64,000 bases of DNA from Silvimonas soli (GTDB taxonomy: Bacteria; Pseudomonadota; Gammaproteobacteria; Burkholderiales; Chitinibacteraceae): positions 1,364,001 to 1,428,000 of the forward strand of contig NZ_CP106736.1 of NCBI RefSeq assembly GCF_030035605.1. The letters are read 5' to 3'. The stretch's first letter is position 1. The number at the start of each line of letters is the position of its first letter. Under the pieces are notes generated by a model, which was given only the letters and a program-made list of their open reading frames with translations, did not search any database and was not told where the DNA came from. Made by a program: the position numbers and the translations under genes. Positions 25,195-32,514 of this stretch are shown here, one piece after another.

Positions 25195-25668
25195 TTAGCG
25201 CGGCAACAACAAACAGACAGCTTGAGCTTCGACGGCTTCAGACGCACCGACAGGGCCGAGTTTTTCGTAAGTCTTGGCTTTTACATTCACTTGCGTGACC
25301 GCCACGCCCAGGTCAGCGGCAATATTGGCAACCATGGCTGGAATATGCGGCGCCATCTTTGGACGCTGGATCAAAATGCTGGCGTCGACATTGCTGACCT
25401 GCCAACCGGCTTCGGCCACTCGCCGCACGGCTTCGCGCAGCAAAACACGGCTATCCGCACCTTTGAATTCGTCAGCGGTATCCGGGAAATGCCGGCCAAT
25501 ATCTCCTAGCCCGGCAGCACCGAGAATGGCATCGGTAATGGCATGCAGCAGCGCGTCAGCATCAGAGTGGCCGAGCAAGCCCAGTTCGAACGGGATATCC
25601 ACCCCGCCCAGAATCAGTTTGCGACCTTCCACCAGCCGGTGCACATCCCAACCCTGACCGATTCTCAT
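25195..25668 (-). CDS. ispF: 2-C-methyl-D-erythritol 2,4-cyclodiphosphate synthase
   Basis: IspF, 157 residues, fifth step of the MEP isoprenoid pathway. GQGWDVHRLVEGR and GLLGHSDADALLHAI supply the zinc ligands (Asp, His, His), and the C-terminal KAKTYEKLGPVG is conserved. Its start overlaps the msrC stop by ATGA. ispD is two genes upstream. Confidence 0.98.
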   Translation of the reverse strand: MRIGQGWDVHRLVEGRKLILGGVDIPFELGLLGHSDADALLHAITDAILGAAGLGDIGRHFPDTADEFKGADSRVLLREAVRRVAEAGWQVSNVDASILIQRPKMAPHIPAMVANIAADLGVAVTQVNVKAKTYEKLGPVGASEAVEAQAVCLLLPR

Positions 25669-26162
25669 ACGGTTGCCTCGATCTTTGCAGCAGTCATAAC
25701 AGCCATTAGCCGCTCCAGCCAGTAGCCGTCTTCCTGGTCAAAAGTCGCCAGTTCAGTGCTGTCCACATCCAGTACGCCAGTCACTTTGCCTGCGGCATCA
25801 TGCAGCGGCACAACAACTTCAGAGCACGATAGCGACGAGCAGGCGATATGACCAGGAAATGCATCCACATCTGGCACCACCAGCGTTTCATTGCGCGCCC
25901 AGGCACCGCCACACACGCCTTTGCCAAAGGCAATGCGGGTGCAAGCGATGGGGCCTTGAAACGGTCCAAGCACCAGTTGCTCGCCCACTACGCGGTAAAA
26001 ACCAATCCACAACCAGCCAAAGGTCTGTTGCAACGCCGCGGCCGTGTTGGCCATGCGGGCGATTTCGTCGTGTTCACCATCCAGCAAAGCGACCAGTTGG
26101 CATTCCAGCGAGGCGTAACGTTCGGCCTTGCTGCCAGCTTCAATTACCAATGTTTCAGCCAT
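25665..26162 (-). CDS. msrC: Free methionine-(R)-sulfoxide reductase (GAF type)
   Basis: fRMsr of 165 residues, one GAF domain that reduces free Met-R-sulfoxide. The three cysteines of the family are visible: GKGVCGGAW, then IACSSLSCSEVVV. It overlaps ispD upstream (8 bases) and ispF downstream (4 bases), so it is embedded in the MEP operon between two genes that are adjacent or fused in most bacteria. AGGAG precedes its ATG. Confidence 0.95.
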   Translation of the reverse strand: MAETLVIEAGSKAERYASLECQLVALLDGEHDEIARMANTAAALQQTFGWLWIGFYRVVGEQLVLGPFQGPIACTRIAFGKGVCGGAWARNETLVVPDVDAFPGHIACSSLSCSEVVVPLHDAAGKVTGVLDVDSTELATFDQEDGYWLERLMAVMTAAKIEATV

Positions 26163-26874
26163 GCGTTGGCTCCTTGTTTATTTGTTCGCGTGCGTCACGC
26201 AGGATCAATGCTGCCAAGTGCAGATCTTGCGGATAGGTCACTTTGAGATTCCACGGGCTACCAACCACCAGTCGCGGCGCTTTCCCGGTTTTTTCGATGG
26301 CGCTGGCTTCGTCGGTGATATCCGGACCAGCACCGCTCACCAGCGCGTCGTGCAAAGCCTGCAAGCGGAACATCTGCGGCGTTTGCGCTTGCCACAAACC
26401 ATCGCGCGAGCGGGTCTGGGCGATGCGCTGATCGGCAGTGGCGGCCTTGAGCGTGTCGGCCACCGGCACGGCCAGAATGCCACCGACCGGGTCATCGCGC
26501 AGTTCGGCGATCATGCTGGAAACCAGCGCGGGCGAGATACACGGGCGGGCGGCATCATGCACCAGCACCCAAACGTCCGCTGCATGACCAGCGGCACGTA
26601 AAGCTTCAAGGCCATTGCGCACGGACTCAGCGCGGCTATCGCCACCACAGCGCAGCGGCAATAGGCGCGCAAAACCCTGCCAATCCAGTTGATCCCAGTG
26701 CTCATCATCTGCCGACAATACCACCGCAACGATATCGATCTCCGGCACCGCGTGCAGCGCGGCGACGGTGTGCCGAACCACGGCTTGACCGCATAAATCC
26801 AGATATTGCTTGGGACTGGCAGCGCCCATGCGGCTACCGCTGCCAGCAGCAGGCACCAGCGCGATGCAGGTCAT
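26155..26874 (-). CDS. ispD: 2-C-methyl-D-erythritol 4-phosphate cytidylyltransferase
   Basis: IspD, 239 residues, third MEP pathway step. ALVPAAGSGSRMGAASPKQY is the CTP-binding loop and VLVHDAARPCISPAL a second signature. The ATG at 26874 overlaps the dnaQ stop by ATGA; a frame starting 16 codons upstream would lie inside dnaQ and is not needed. Confidence 0.98.
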   Translation of the reverse strand: MTCIALVPAAGSGSRMGAASPKQYLDLCGQAVVRHTVAALHAVPEIDIVAVVLSADDEHWDQLDWQGFARLLPLRCGGDSRAESVRNGLEALRAAGHAADVWVLVHDAARPCISPALVSSMIAELRDDPVGGILAVPVADTLKAATADQRIAQTRSRDGLWQAQTPQMFRLQALHDALVSGAGPDITDEASAIEKTGKAPRLVVGSPWNLKVTYPQDLHLAALILRDAREQINKEPTHG

Positions 26875-27608
26875 TGCCCGGCCTCGGGCGTAACCGGCGA
26901 CTCGATGGCCCGCCACAGACACTGGCCTTTAATGGCCTTATCCAGATCATCCAGATAAGCATTGTGTGCGGCCAGTTCCGCTTCGCTGGGCTGTTGCACG
27001 CGCAAGGGCGCACGCGATGCCCGCGCCAGCGCCAGGCTGGCGGTACCGGCCGGACTGTCATCTACCTGGAAGTCGATCAGCAAACTGTCCTGGCCGCGCG
27101 TAAGCGCCAGGTAGACTTCCGCCAGCAACTCGCAGTCGATCAGTGCGCCGTGCAGCACCCGCGCGGAGCGATCCACTTCAAAGCGGTCACACAGTGCATC
27201 CAGGCTATTGCGCTTGCCCGGAAACTGGTCTTTAGCCATGGCCAGCGTGTCGATCACGCCCGCCACGTAATCACCGATCTTGCCTTTACCCAAACGGCCA
27301 AGCTCGGCGTTCAAAAAGCCCACATCAAACGGCGCGTTATGGATGATCAACTCGGCGCCGGTGACGAAGGCGAGAAAGTCATCAGTGATTGCCGCAAATT
27401 TGGGTTTGTCCGCCAAAAACTCGGTGGTCAGCCCGTGGACGTTCAGTGCGCCCTCTTCGCTGTCACGTTCAGGGTTGATATACAAATGCAGCGTGTGCTC
27501 GGTAACGATCTTGCGATCGATCATTTCCAGCGCGGCGATTTCCAGAATGCGGTTGCCGTCGTCAACGCGCAGACCGGTTGTTTCAGTATCAAGAATAATT
27601 TGGCGCAT
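26871..27608 (-). CDS. dnaQ: DNA polymerase III epsilon subunit (proofreading exonuclease)
   Basis: DnaQ of 245 residues. The DEDDh exonuclease motifs are ILDTETTGL (Exo I), IHNAPFDVGFLN (Exo II) and HGALIDCELLAEVY (Exo III with the His). The C-terminal part (about 185-245) is the region that contacts the alpha subunit. Its neighbour rnhA upstream matches the conserved dnaQ-rnhA pairing, but here both genes point the same way. Confidence 0.97.
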   Translation of the reverse strand: MRQIILDTETTGLRVDDGNRILEIAALEMIDRKIVTEHTLHLYINPERDSEEGALNVHGLTTEFLADKPKFAAITDDFLAFVTGAELIIHNAPFDVGFLNAELGRLGKGKIGDYVAGVIDTLAMAKDQFPGKRNSLDALCDRFEVDRSARVLHGALIDCELLAEVYLALTRGQDSLLIDFQVDDSPAGTASLALARASRAPLRVQQPSEAELAAHNAYLDDLDKAIKGQCLWRAIESPVTPEAGQ

Positions 27609-27684
27609 GATGGCTATATGGCTTCTGTCTGGCCCGGATTCAATCCGGAAAGAGTGATTGCTTTATGACGGGGCCTGCAGCCGC

Positions 27685-28128
27685 CTACGCACGACCCAGC
27701 ACAAGATCGACACCGCGATTGGCCAGTTGATCTGCACGTTCGTTGAATTCGTGGCCGGAGTGGCCCTTCACCCATTTCCAGGTGACTTGATGGCGCTGCA
27801 CTTCGGTGTCCAGTTGTTGCCACAGATCGGCATTCTTGACCGGTTTCTTGTCGGCGGTTTTCCAGCCATTGCGTTTCCAGCCATGAATCCAGGTCTCAAT
27901 GCCGTTTTTGACATATTGCGAATCCGTGTACACCAGCACCTCGCATGGCCGCACCAGGATCGACAACCCCTTGATCACGCCCAGTAATTCCATGCGGTTA
28001 TTGGTGGTATGGGCTTCGCCGCCAAACAATTCTTTTTCTTTGGTGCCATAACGCAACAAAGCGCCCCAACCGCCCGGTCCCGGGTTGCCCTTGCAGGCAC
28101 CGTCGGTATACATCTCTACAATGGCCAT
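27685..28128 (-). CDS. rnhA: Ribonuclease HI
   Basis: RNase HI of 147 residues, which removes RNA from RNA:DNA hybrids. The catalytic Asp-Glu-Asp-Asp residues are in YTDGACKGNPGPGG, NNRMELLGVI, VYTDSQYVKNGI and the C-terminal NERADQLAN. The basic handle HGWKRNGWKTADKKPVKN is present, so it is the E. coli-like form. Confidence 0.98.
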   Translation of the reverse strand: MAIVEMYTDGACKGNPGPGGWGALLRYGTKEKELFGGEAHTTNNRMELLGVIKGLSILVRPCEVLVYTDSQYVKNGIETWIHGWKRNGWKTADKKPVKNADLWQQLDTEVQRHQVTWKWVKGHSGHEFNERADQLANRGVDLVLGRA

Positions 28129-28150
28129 TCAAATCCTTATGGAGAACACA

Positions 28151-28465
28151 ATGCGTTCTACTTTCCTGGTTGCGTCCTTGTTTGCGGCCCTCACCTCGGC
28201 CAGTGTTGCAGCCGCGCCATTTTGCTTGTGGCATGCCCCGTGGGGCAAGGATGTGCAGGGCAAACCGGATCGCTGGTTAAATCTCACCGTGGTGCAATAT
28301 GTCGACGTCACCGATAACGATGTGCACGTCGTGTTTGGTGGCGGCAATCTGGGCAGCGGGCACGATCTGCATATCCCGGTCAAAAACCGCGACGATGCGC
28401 AAAAAATCCTGAAAGATCTGACTGAAACTGCGCGGACGTGTGATCGGGAAGATAAATCCTCCTGA
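28151..28465 (+). CDS. Small exported protein of unknown function
   Basis: A 104-residue protein I do not recognise. MRSTFLVASLFAALTSASVAA is a signal peptide, so the mature protein of about 82 residues should be periplasmic. It has two cysteines (FCLWHAPWG near the new N-terminus, and ETARTC near the end) that could form a disulfide, and a Gly-rich GGGNLGSGHD loop. GGAGA six bases before the ATG supports the start. It diverges from rnhA with 22 bases between. Confidence 0.7.
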   Translation: MRSTFLVASLFAALTSASVAAAPFCLWHAPWGKDVQGKPDRWLNLTVVQYVDVTDNDVHVVFGGGNLGSGHDLHIPVKNRDDAQKILKDLTETARTCDREDKSS

Positions 28466-28478
28466 TGTCCTCATTCGT

Positions 28479-29240
28479 TCAGGGCTTACAGCGATCCTTT
28501 TGTGCCTGATAGTGCATTTTGTCGATCGCTGTAGCCGGAGCACCTGCCGGCGTGGGCACGCGCCGCCATTTCGGGCCAATCACCCGCATGCCGCGCACAC
28601 GTTTAACTACGTCCAGGCAATACACGCCACCTGCCGCCGGCCACCAGCGATCTCCGGCGTTTTCCAGAAAGCGCGACCTGTGCAGCCATTTTTCTTGCTG
28701 CACCGGCAGGCTGTAACATAGATATTCGCCGCGCATGGATTCCAGATTCAGCAGCGACAACCAGTCTTTCAAGCGCGGCAACGCGATGAACTGGCCACGC
28801 CACGGCACCTCTTGCTGCCGATTGCGCAAACGGCGCATACCCCACAGGCTCCACGGATTGAAACCGGTAATCAGCAAACGCCCCTCCGGCACCAGCACCC
28901 GTTCCGCCTCGCGCAGTACCTGATGCGGGTCTTTGCAGAAATCCAGCACGTGCGGCAGCGCCAGCAAATCCAGCGACTGGCTCTCGAACGGTAGCTGTTC
29001 TGGCAGACAGCGCACGCGCGATCCGGCAGACTGACCTGCAATGGCTCGCCACGGCATGCGGTTGCTGCGCAAACAATCAACCTGCGGCAATTCCAGCTGA
29101 ATGGCCTTGTAGCCAAAGATATCTGTGGTTGTACGATCAAACCAGCTGGCTTCTTCGGCCAGCACGTAGCTGCCTAGCGGGCTTTGCAGCCAGGCGGCAA
29201 AATAATCAAACGTGTTTTCCACATCGACGGGCATGTCCAT
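28479..29240 (-). CDS. Class I SAM methyltransferase, YafS-like
   Basis: A 253-residue SAM-dependent methyltransferase-fold protein. LPFESQSLDLLALPHVLDFCKDPHQVLREAERVLVPEGRLLI-type spacing (about residues 80-120) is the C-terminal half of a Methyltransf_11 domain, while the usual glycine motif I is degenerate. The position between rnhA and gloB matches yafS of E. coli, whose function is unknown. The start overlaps the gloB ATG (ATG at 29240-29238 versus 29239); later starts are possible. Confidence 0.82.
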   Translation of the reverse strand: MDMPVDVENTFDYFAAWLQSPLGSYVLAEEASWFDRTTTDIFGYKAIQLELPQVDCLRSNRMPWRAIAGQSAGSRVRCLPEQLPFESQSLDLLALPHVLDFCKDPHQVLREAERVLVPEGRLLITGFNPWSLWGMRRLRNRQQEVPWRGQFIALPRLKDWLSLLNLESMRGEYLCYSLPVQQEKWLHRSRFLENAGDRWWPAAGGVYCLDVVKRVRGMRVIGPKWRRVPTPAGAPATAIDKMHYQAQKDRCKP

Positions 29241-29994
29241 GTTCAAGATCACCCCGATTCCCATTTTTAATGACAATTATATCTGGCTTTTAGACGATGG
29301 CAGCGCTGCTGTCGCCGTCGACCCCGGTACTGCCCAGCCTTTGCTTGATTACCTGGCGGCCCATCATCTGCATCTGGCCGCGGTCTTGGTCACGCATCAC
29401 CATGCGGACCATACCGGCGGGCTGGCCCAACTGGCAACCGCCGCGCCGTGTCCGGTGTACGGCCCGGGCAGTATCGACTTAGTGACCAATCCTGTCACAG
29501 CGGGAGATGCCATTCGTCTGCTGGATCAGGGCTTCCGGATTATCGCCCTGCCCGGCCACACGCTGGATCATATCGGCTATGTGGGAGCGGGCGCGGTGTT
29601 TTGTGGCGACACGCTGTTTGCCGCCGGCTGCGGTCGGCTGTTCGAGGGCACGCCAGCGCAAATGTTCCAGTCGCTGGCCCAGTTAGCTGCGCTGCCCGCG
29701 GACACGCTGGTGTGCTGCACCCACGAATACACGCTGGCTAATTTGCGTTTTGCTAGCGTGGTTGAGCCAGACAGCCCGGAACTGGCACAACGCGTGGCGC
29801 GAGAAACCGCCAAACGCACGGCGGGCCAGCCGACTTTGCCGTCCAGTATCGCCCTGGAACGCGCTACCAATCCCTTCCTGCGAACCACTGTTCCAGCCGT
29901 AATCAGCGCCGCCGAAGCGCGTGGAGCCAGTAGCCATGACCCGATTGGTATTTTTGCCACTCTGCGCCAATGGAAGGATGGTTTTCGCGGTTGA
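29239..29994 (+). CDS. gloB: Hydroxyacylglutathione hydrolase (glyoxalase II)
   Basis: GloB of 251 residues, which hydrolyses S-D-lactoylglutathione to lactate and glutathione. The metallo-beta-lactamase motif THHHADHTGG and later metal ligands in LPGHTLDHIGYV, FCGDTLFAAGCGR and CTHEYTLANLRF are intact. The C-terminal glutathione-binding region ends in the usual position. The start overlaps the divergent methyltransferase gene; mltD follows on the same strand. Confidence 0.97.
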   Translation: MFKITPIPIFNDNYIWLLDDGSAAVAVDPGTAQPLLDYLAAHHLHLAAVLVTHHHADHTGGLAQLATAAPCPVYGPGSIDLVTNPVTAGDAIRLLDQGFRIIALPGHTLDHIGYVGAGAVFCGDTLFAAGCGRLFEGTPAQMFQSLAQLAALPADTLVCCTHEYTLANLRFASVVEPDSPELAQRVARETAKRTAGQPTLPSSIALERATNPFLRTTVPAVISAAEARGASSHDPIGIFATLRQWKDGFRG

Positions 29995-30094
29995 TTGGCG
30001 AAGGCCCTGCCGCCGATCGAAAATACCTTGTTGACAGTGTTGGCATGCACCGGCAACATCGACCGAATTTGCGAATAATCAGGGCCTTGGCATC

Positions 30095-31729
30095 ATGAAA
30101 TACCGACTGCTCGCGGGCATTATTGCCAGCCTGCTCAGCGCAGCTACTTTTGCTGACAGCACCACTCCAGTCGGTTCTGCCCGGCTCGACTACCAACTCC
30201 ACGACCCCGCTTTCCAGATCACCGACGACACCCGTCAAACTGTTTCCATTTTGTTTGATGACGCTGTGGTGCAAGCCATTCAGTACGATTCGTTGTGGGA
30301 TCGCGTACGCGGCGGCTTTGCCATGCAGGACACCGACCCTGCACTGGTCACCAAGTGGGAAAACTATTACGCCGCTCGCCCGGAATACTTGAACCGGATC
30401 ATGGATCGCGGCCAGCGCTATATGTATTACGTGGCGGGTGAAGTTGAAAAGCGCGGCATGCCGATGGAACTGGCGCTGCTGCCGATGATTGAAAGCGCCT
30501 ACAACCCCAAGGCTGAATCCCCCGCCCGTGCCGCTGGCATGTGGCAGTTCATTCCTGATACCGGCAAGCGTTACGGGCTGGAACGTACCTGGTGGTATGA
30601 CGGTCGCCGCGATGTGGTTGCCGCAACCCAGGCCGCACTGGATTATCTGGAAGAACTGCACGGGATGTTCGGCGACTGGCAACTGGCGCTGGCGTCCTAC
30701 AACTGGGGCGAAAACGCAGTAGCCAGAGCCGTGGCCAAAAATCAGGCCGCAGGTATGCCGACCGATTACGCCAGCCTGCGTATGCCCGATGAAACTCGCA
30801 ATTACGTACCCAAGCTGCTGGCGATCCGCAATATCATCGCCAACCCGCAAGCGTACGGCATCCAGCTGACCGACATCCCCAATCGCCCTTACTTTGCGAC
30901 TGTCAGCCCGGATCGGCACATGGACGTAAAAGTGGCAGCGGAACTGGCCGAAACGCCAGTGCAAGAACTGCTGCGACTCAACCCAGGCTTTATCCGCCCG
31001 GTCATTGCGCATAAAGATGATCGCCAATTGGTCTTGCCAGCCGACAAAGTCGATGTATTCCAGAAAAACCTGGCCAGTTATGACAAGCCGCTGCTGAACT
31101 GGCAGCCCTATGTCACTCACCAGGGTGAAAACTTTGACAAACTGGCCGCTTCATTTGGCATTCCGGCTGGCGAACTGAAAGACGTCAACGATATCAACAC
31201 CCGCGAGCGTGTTGCGCGTGGTCAGACGATCCTGGTGCCCAAGAGTGCCGATGTGGATGGCGCTGAGCAGCAAACCTTGCTGGCTCTGGCCGCCAACCGC
31301 GCAGCTGACCCACTAGATACCGGCGCGAACGACAAGCCGCAAGTACGTCGTGTCAGCGCGGTAGCCAGCCCCCGCCAGATCGCCACTGACGATAGCAACG
31401 TGGTTTCCTACCGCGTGGCGCGTGGCGATACCGTGTTCAACATCGCCAAGCGCTACGGCATTACGGTAGCGTCGCTGAAATCCATGAATGGCCTGCGCAG
31501 CAACCATATTTCGCAAGGTCAGACACTCAAGCTGGCGAGCAACACTGGCGGGATCAAGCGCATCAGCTACAGCCCGCCAGAAGCGCAGAAGTATGTGGTC
31601 AAGCAGGGTGACACGGTCAGCTCCATTGCCCGCCGTCACAATGTCGATACTGCAGACCTGAAGCGCTGGAACCCGCAGCAATCGTTCACGCCCGGCGTGC
31701 ACCTGGTGATTTACCAACCCAATAGCTAA
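30095..31729 (+). CDS. mltD: Membrane-bound lytic murein transglycosylase D
   Basis: MltD-type lytic transglycosylase of 544 residues. A signal peptide (about 1-20) is followed by the SLT domain (about 95-235): the catalytic Glu is in PMIESAYNPKA, then GMWQFIPDTGKRYGL. LysM-type modules follow: a weak one (about 340-390), a clear one beginning YRVARGDTVFNIAKRYGI, and a last one beginning YVVKQGDTVSSIARRHNV. No lipobox cysteine is visible, unlike E. coli MltD. Neighbourhood gloB-mltD is conserved. Confidence 0.95.
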   Translation: MKYRLLAGIIASLLSAATFADSTTPVGSARLDYQLHDPAFQITDDTRQTVSILFDDAVVQAIQYDSLWDRVRGGFAMQDTDPALVTKWENYYAARPEYLNRIMDRGQRYMYYVAGEVEKRGMPMELALLPMIESAYNPKAESPARAAGMWQFIPDTGKRYGLERTWWYDGRRDVVAATQAALDYLEELHGMFGDWQLALASYNWGENAVARAVAKNQAAGMPTDYASLRMPDETRNYVPKLLAIRNIIANPQAYGIQLTDIPNRPYFATVSPDRHMDVKVAAELAETPVQELLRLNPGFIRPVIAHKDDRQLVLPADKVDVFQKNLASYDKPLLNWQPYVTHQGENFDKLAASFGIPAGELKDVNDINTRERVARGQTILVPKSADVDGAEQQTLLALAANRAADPLDTGANDKPQVRRVSAVASPRQIATDDSNVVSYRVARGDTVFNIAKRYGITVASLKSMNGLRSNHISQGQTLKLASNTGGIKRISYSPPEAQKYVVKQGDTVSSIARRHNVDTADLKRWNPQQSFTPGVHLVIYQPNS

Positions 31730-31747
31730 ACGCTTGCCTGGTTGGCC

Positions 31748-31784
31748 CAACAAAAAACCCGCGCTTTGCGGGTTTTTTGTTGTC
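31748..31784. terminator. Bidirectional terminator between mltD and the PNPOx-like gene
   Basis: Arms AACAAAAAACCCGC and GCGGGTTTTTTGTT around a GCTTT-type loop give a long symmetric hairpin with A-run and T-run on the two sides, suitable for both convergent genes. Confidence 0.92.
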
Positions 31785-31832
31785 GTTTGGACAGACCGTT
31801 AGCAGTACAAATATCTCGGGGCTATCAGTCCA

Positions 31833-32426
31833 TCATGGCACCAGCGTGCTCTCTGACCAAGCGCCATTTTGCAAACACCACAAACGACGGTCATGCATGC
31901 GATCTGCGTCGGATTGTTGCCATAGCTCGATCATCTGCGGCTGCAGCCAGAGCAAACCGATATGTTCCGCCACTGGCAACTGCGGCAGTTGTTCCAGTTG
32001 TGACGTCAATTGAGCAACCTCTTGCTGCATGATTGCCCGCGATGCCACCTCCGTACTTTGCTGGCGAACCCTTTCGGCATATAGATCCATGATCTGGCTG
32101 GCATGTGGTTTGTTACGCCACAGGGAGTGTTCTGCCGCACCACAATGCAGGGAATAACTGCCGCGCAAGCGAAATTGCGTCATGGATTGCGGCCAGAATC
32201 CAGCCAGTTCCCATTTGTCATTGGCAGTCAGCTGGCGGATTTTCGGACTGAGCATGTTGACCGAAATCGCAATTTCGTCCGCCGTAAACTGGCGCACCGT
32301 GACCATGCGCGATACCGGGTAACCGTCAGCGTCCACGGTTATCAGCGTCACAAAGCGGGCACAGGGATCGCCCTCTGCCATCGCCGCCAGATACAACTGC
32401 TGCAGATATTCAATCGGCCGCATCAT
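31833..32426 (-). CDS. Pyridoxamine 5'-phosphate oxidase-like flavoprotein
   Basis: A 197-residue PNPOx-like split-barrel protein. The N-terminal half has the FMN-binding pattern ARFVTLITVDADGYPVSRMVTVRQF and the C-terminus ends DADRMHDRRLWCLQNGAW, recalling the PdxH C-terminal dimer segment. The middle differs clearly from PdxH, so it may be a diverged PdxH or an Alr4036-type flavoprotein. AGGAGG lies 5 bases before a double ATG (32426 and 32423). Confidence 0.78.
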   Translation of the reverse strand: MMRPIEYLQQLYLAAMAEGDPCARFVTLITVDADGYPVSRMVTVRQFTADEIAISVNMLSPKIRQLTANDKWELAGFWPQSMTQFRLRGSYSLHCGAAEHSLWRNKPHASQIMDLYAERVRQQSTEVASRAIMQQEVAQLTSQLEQLPQLPVAEHIGLLWLQPQMIELWQQSDADRMHDRRLWCLQNGAWSESTLVP

Positions 32427-32448
32427 CGGGTCCTCCTGTTTGCCTCTT

Positions 32449-32481
32449 CGTGAAAAAGCCTCCACAAAGGGGAGGCTTTTC
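32449..32481 (-). terminator. Terminator of uvrA
   Basis: Arms AAAAGCCTCC and GGAGGCTTTT around loop ACAAAGG; the T-run on the minus strand lies away from uvrA. It separates uvrA from the PNPOx-like gene. Confidence 0.9.
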
Positions 32482-32514
32482 TTGCATACATCCGCCAGAC
32501 AGATCGTCAGCCAG

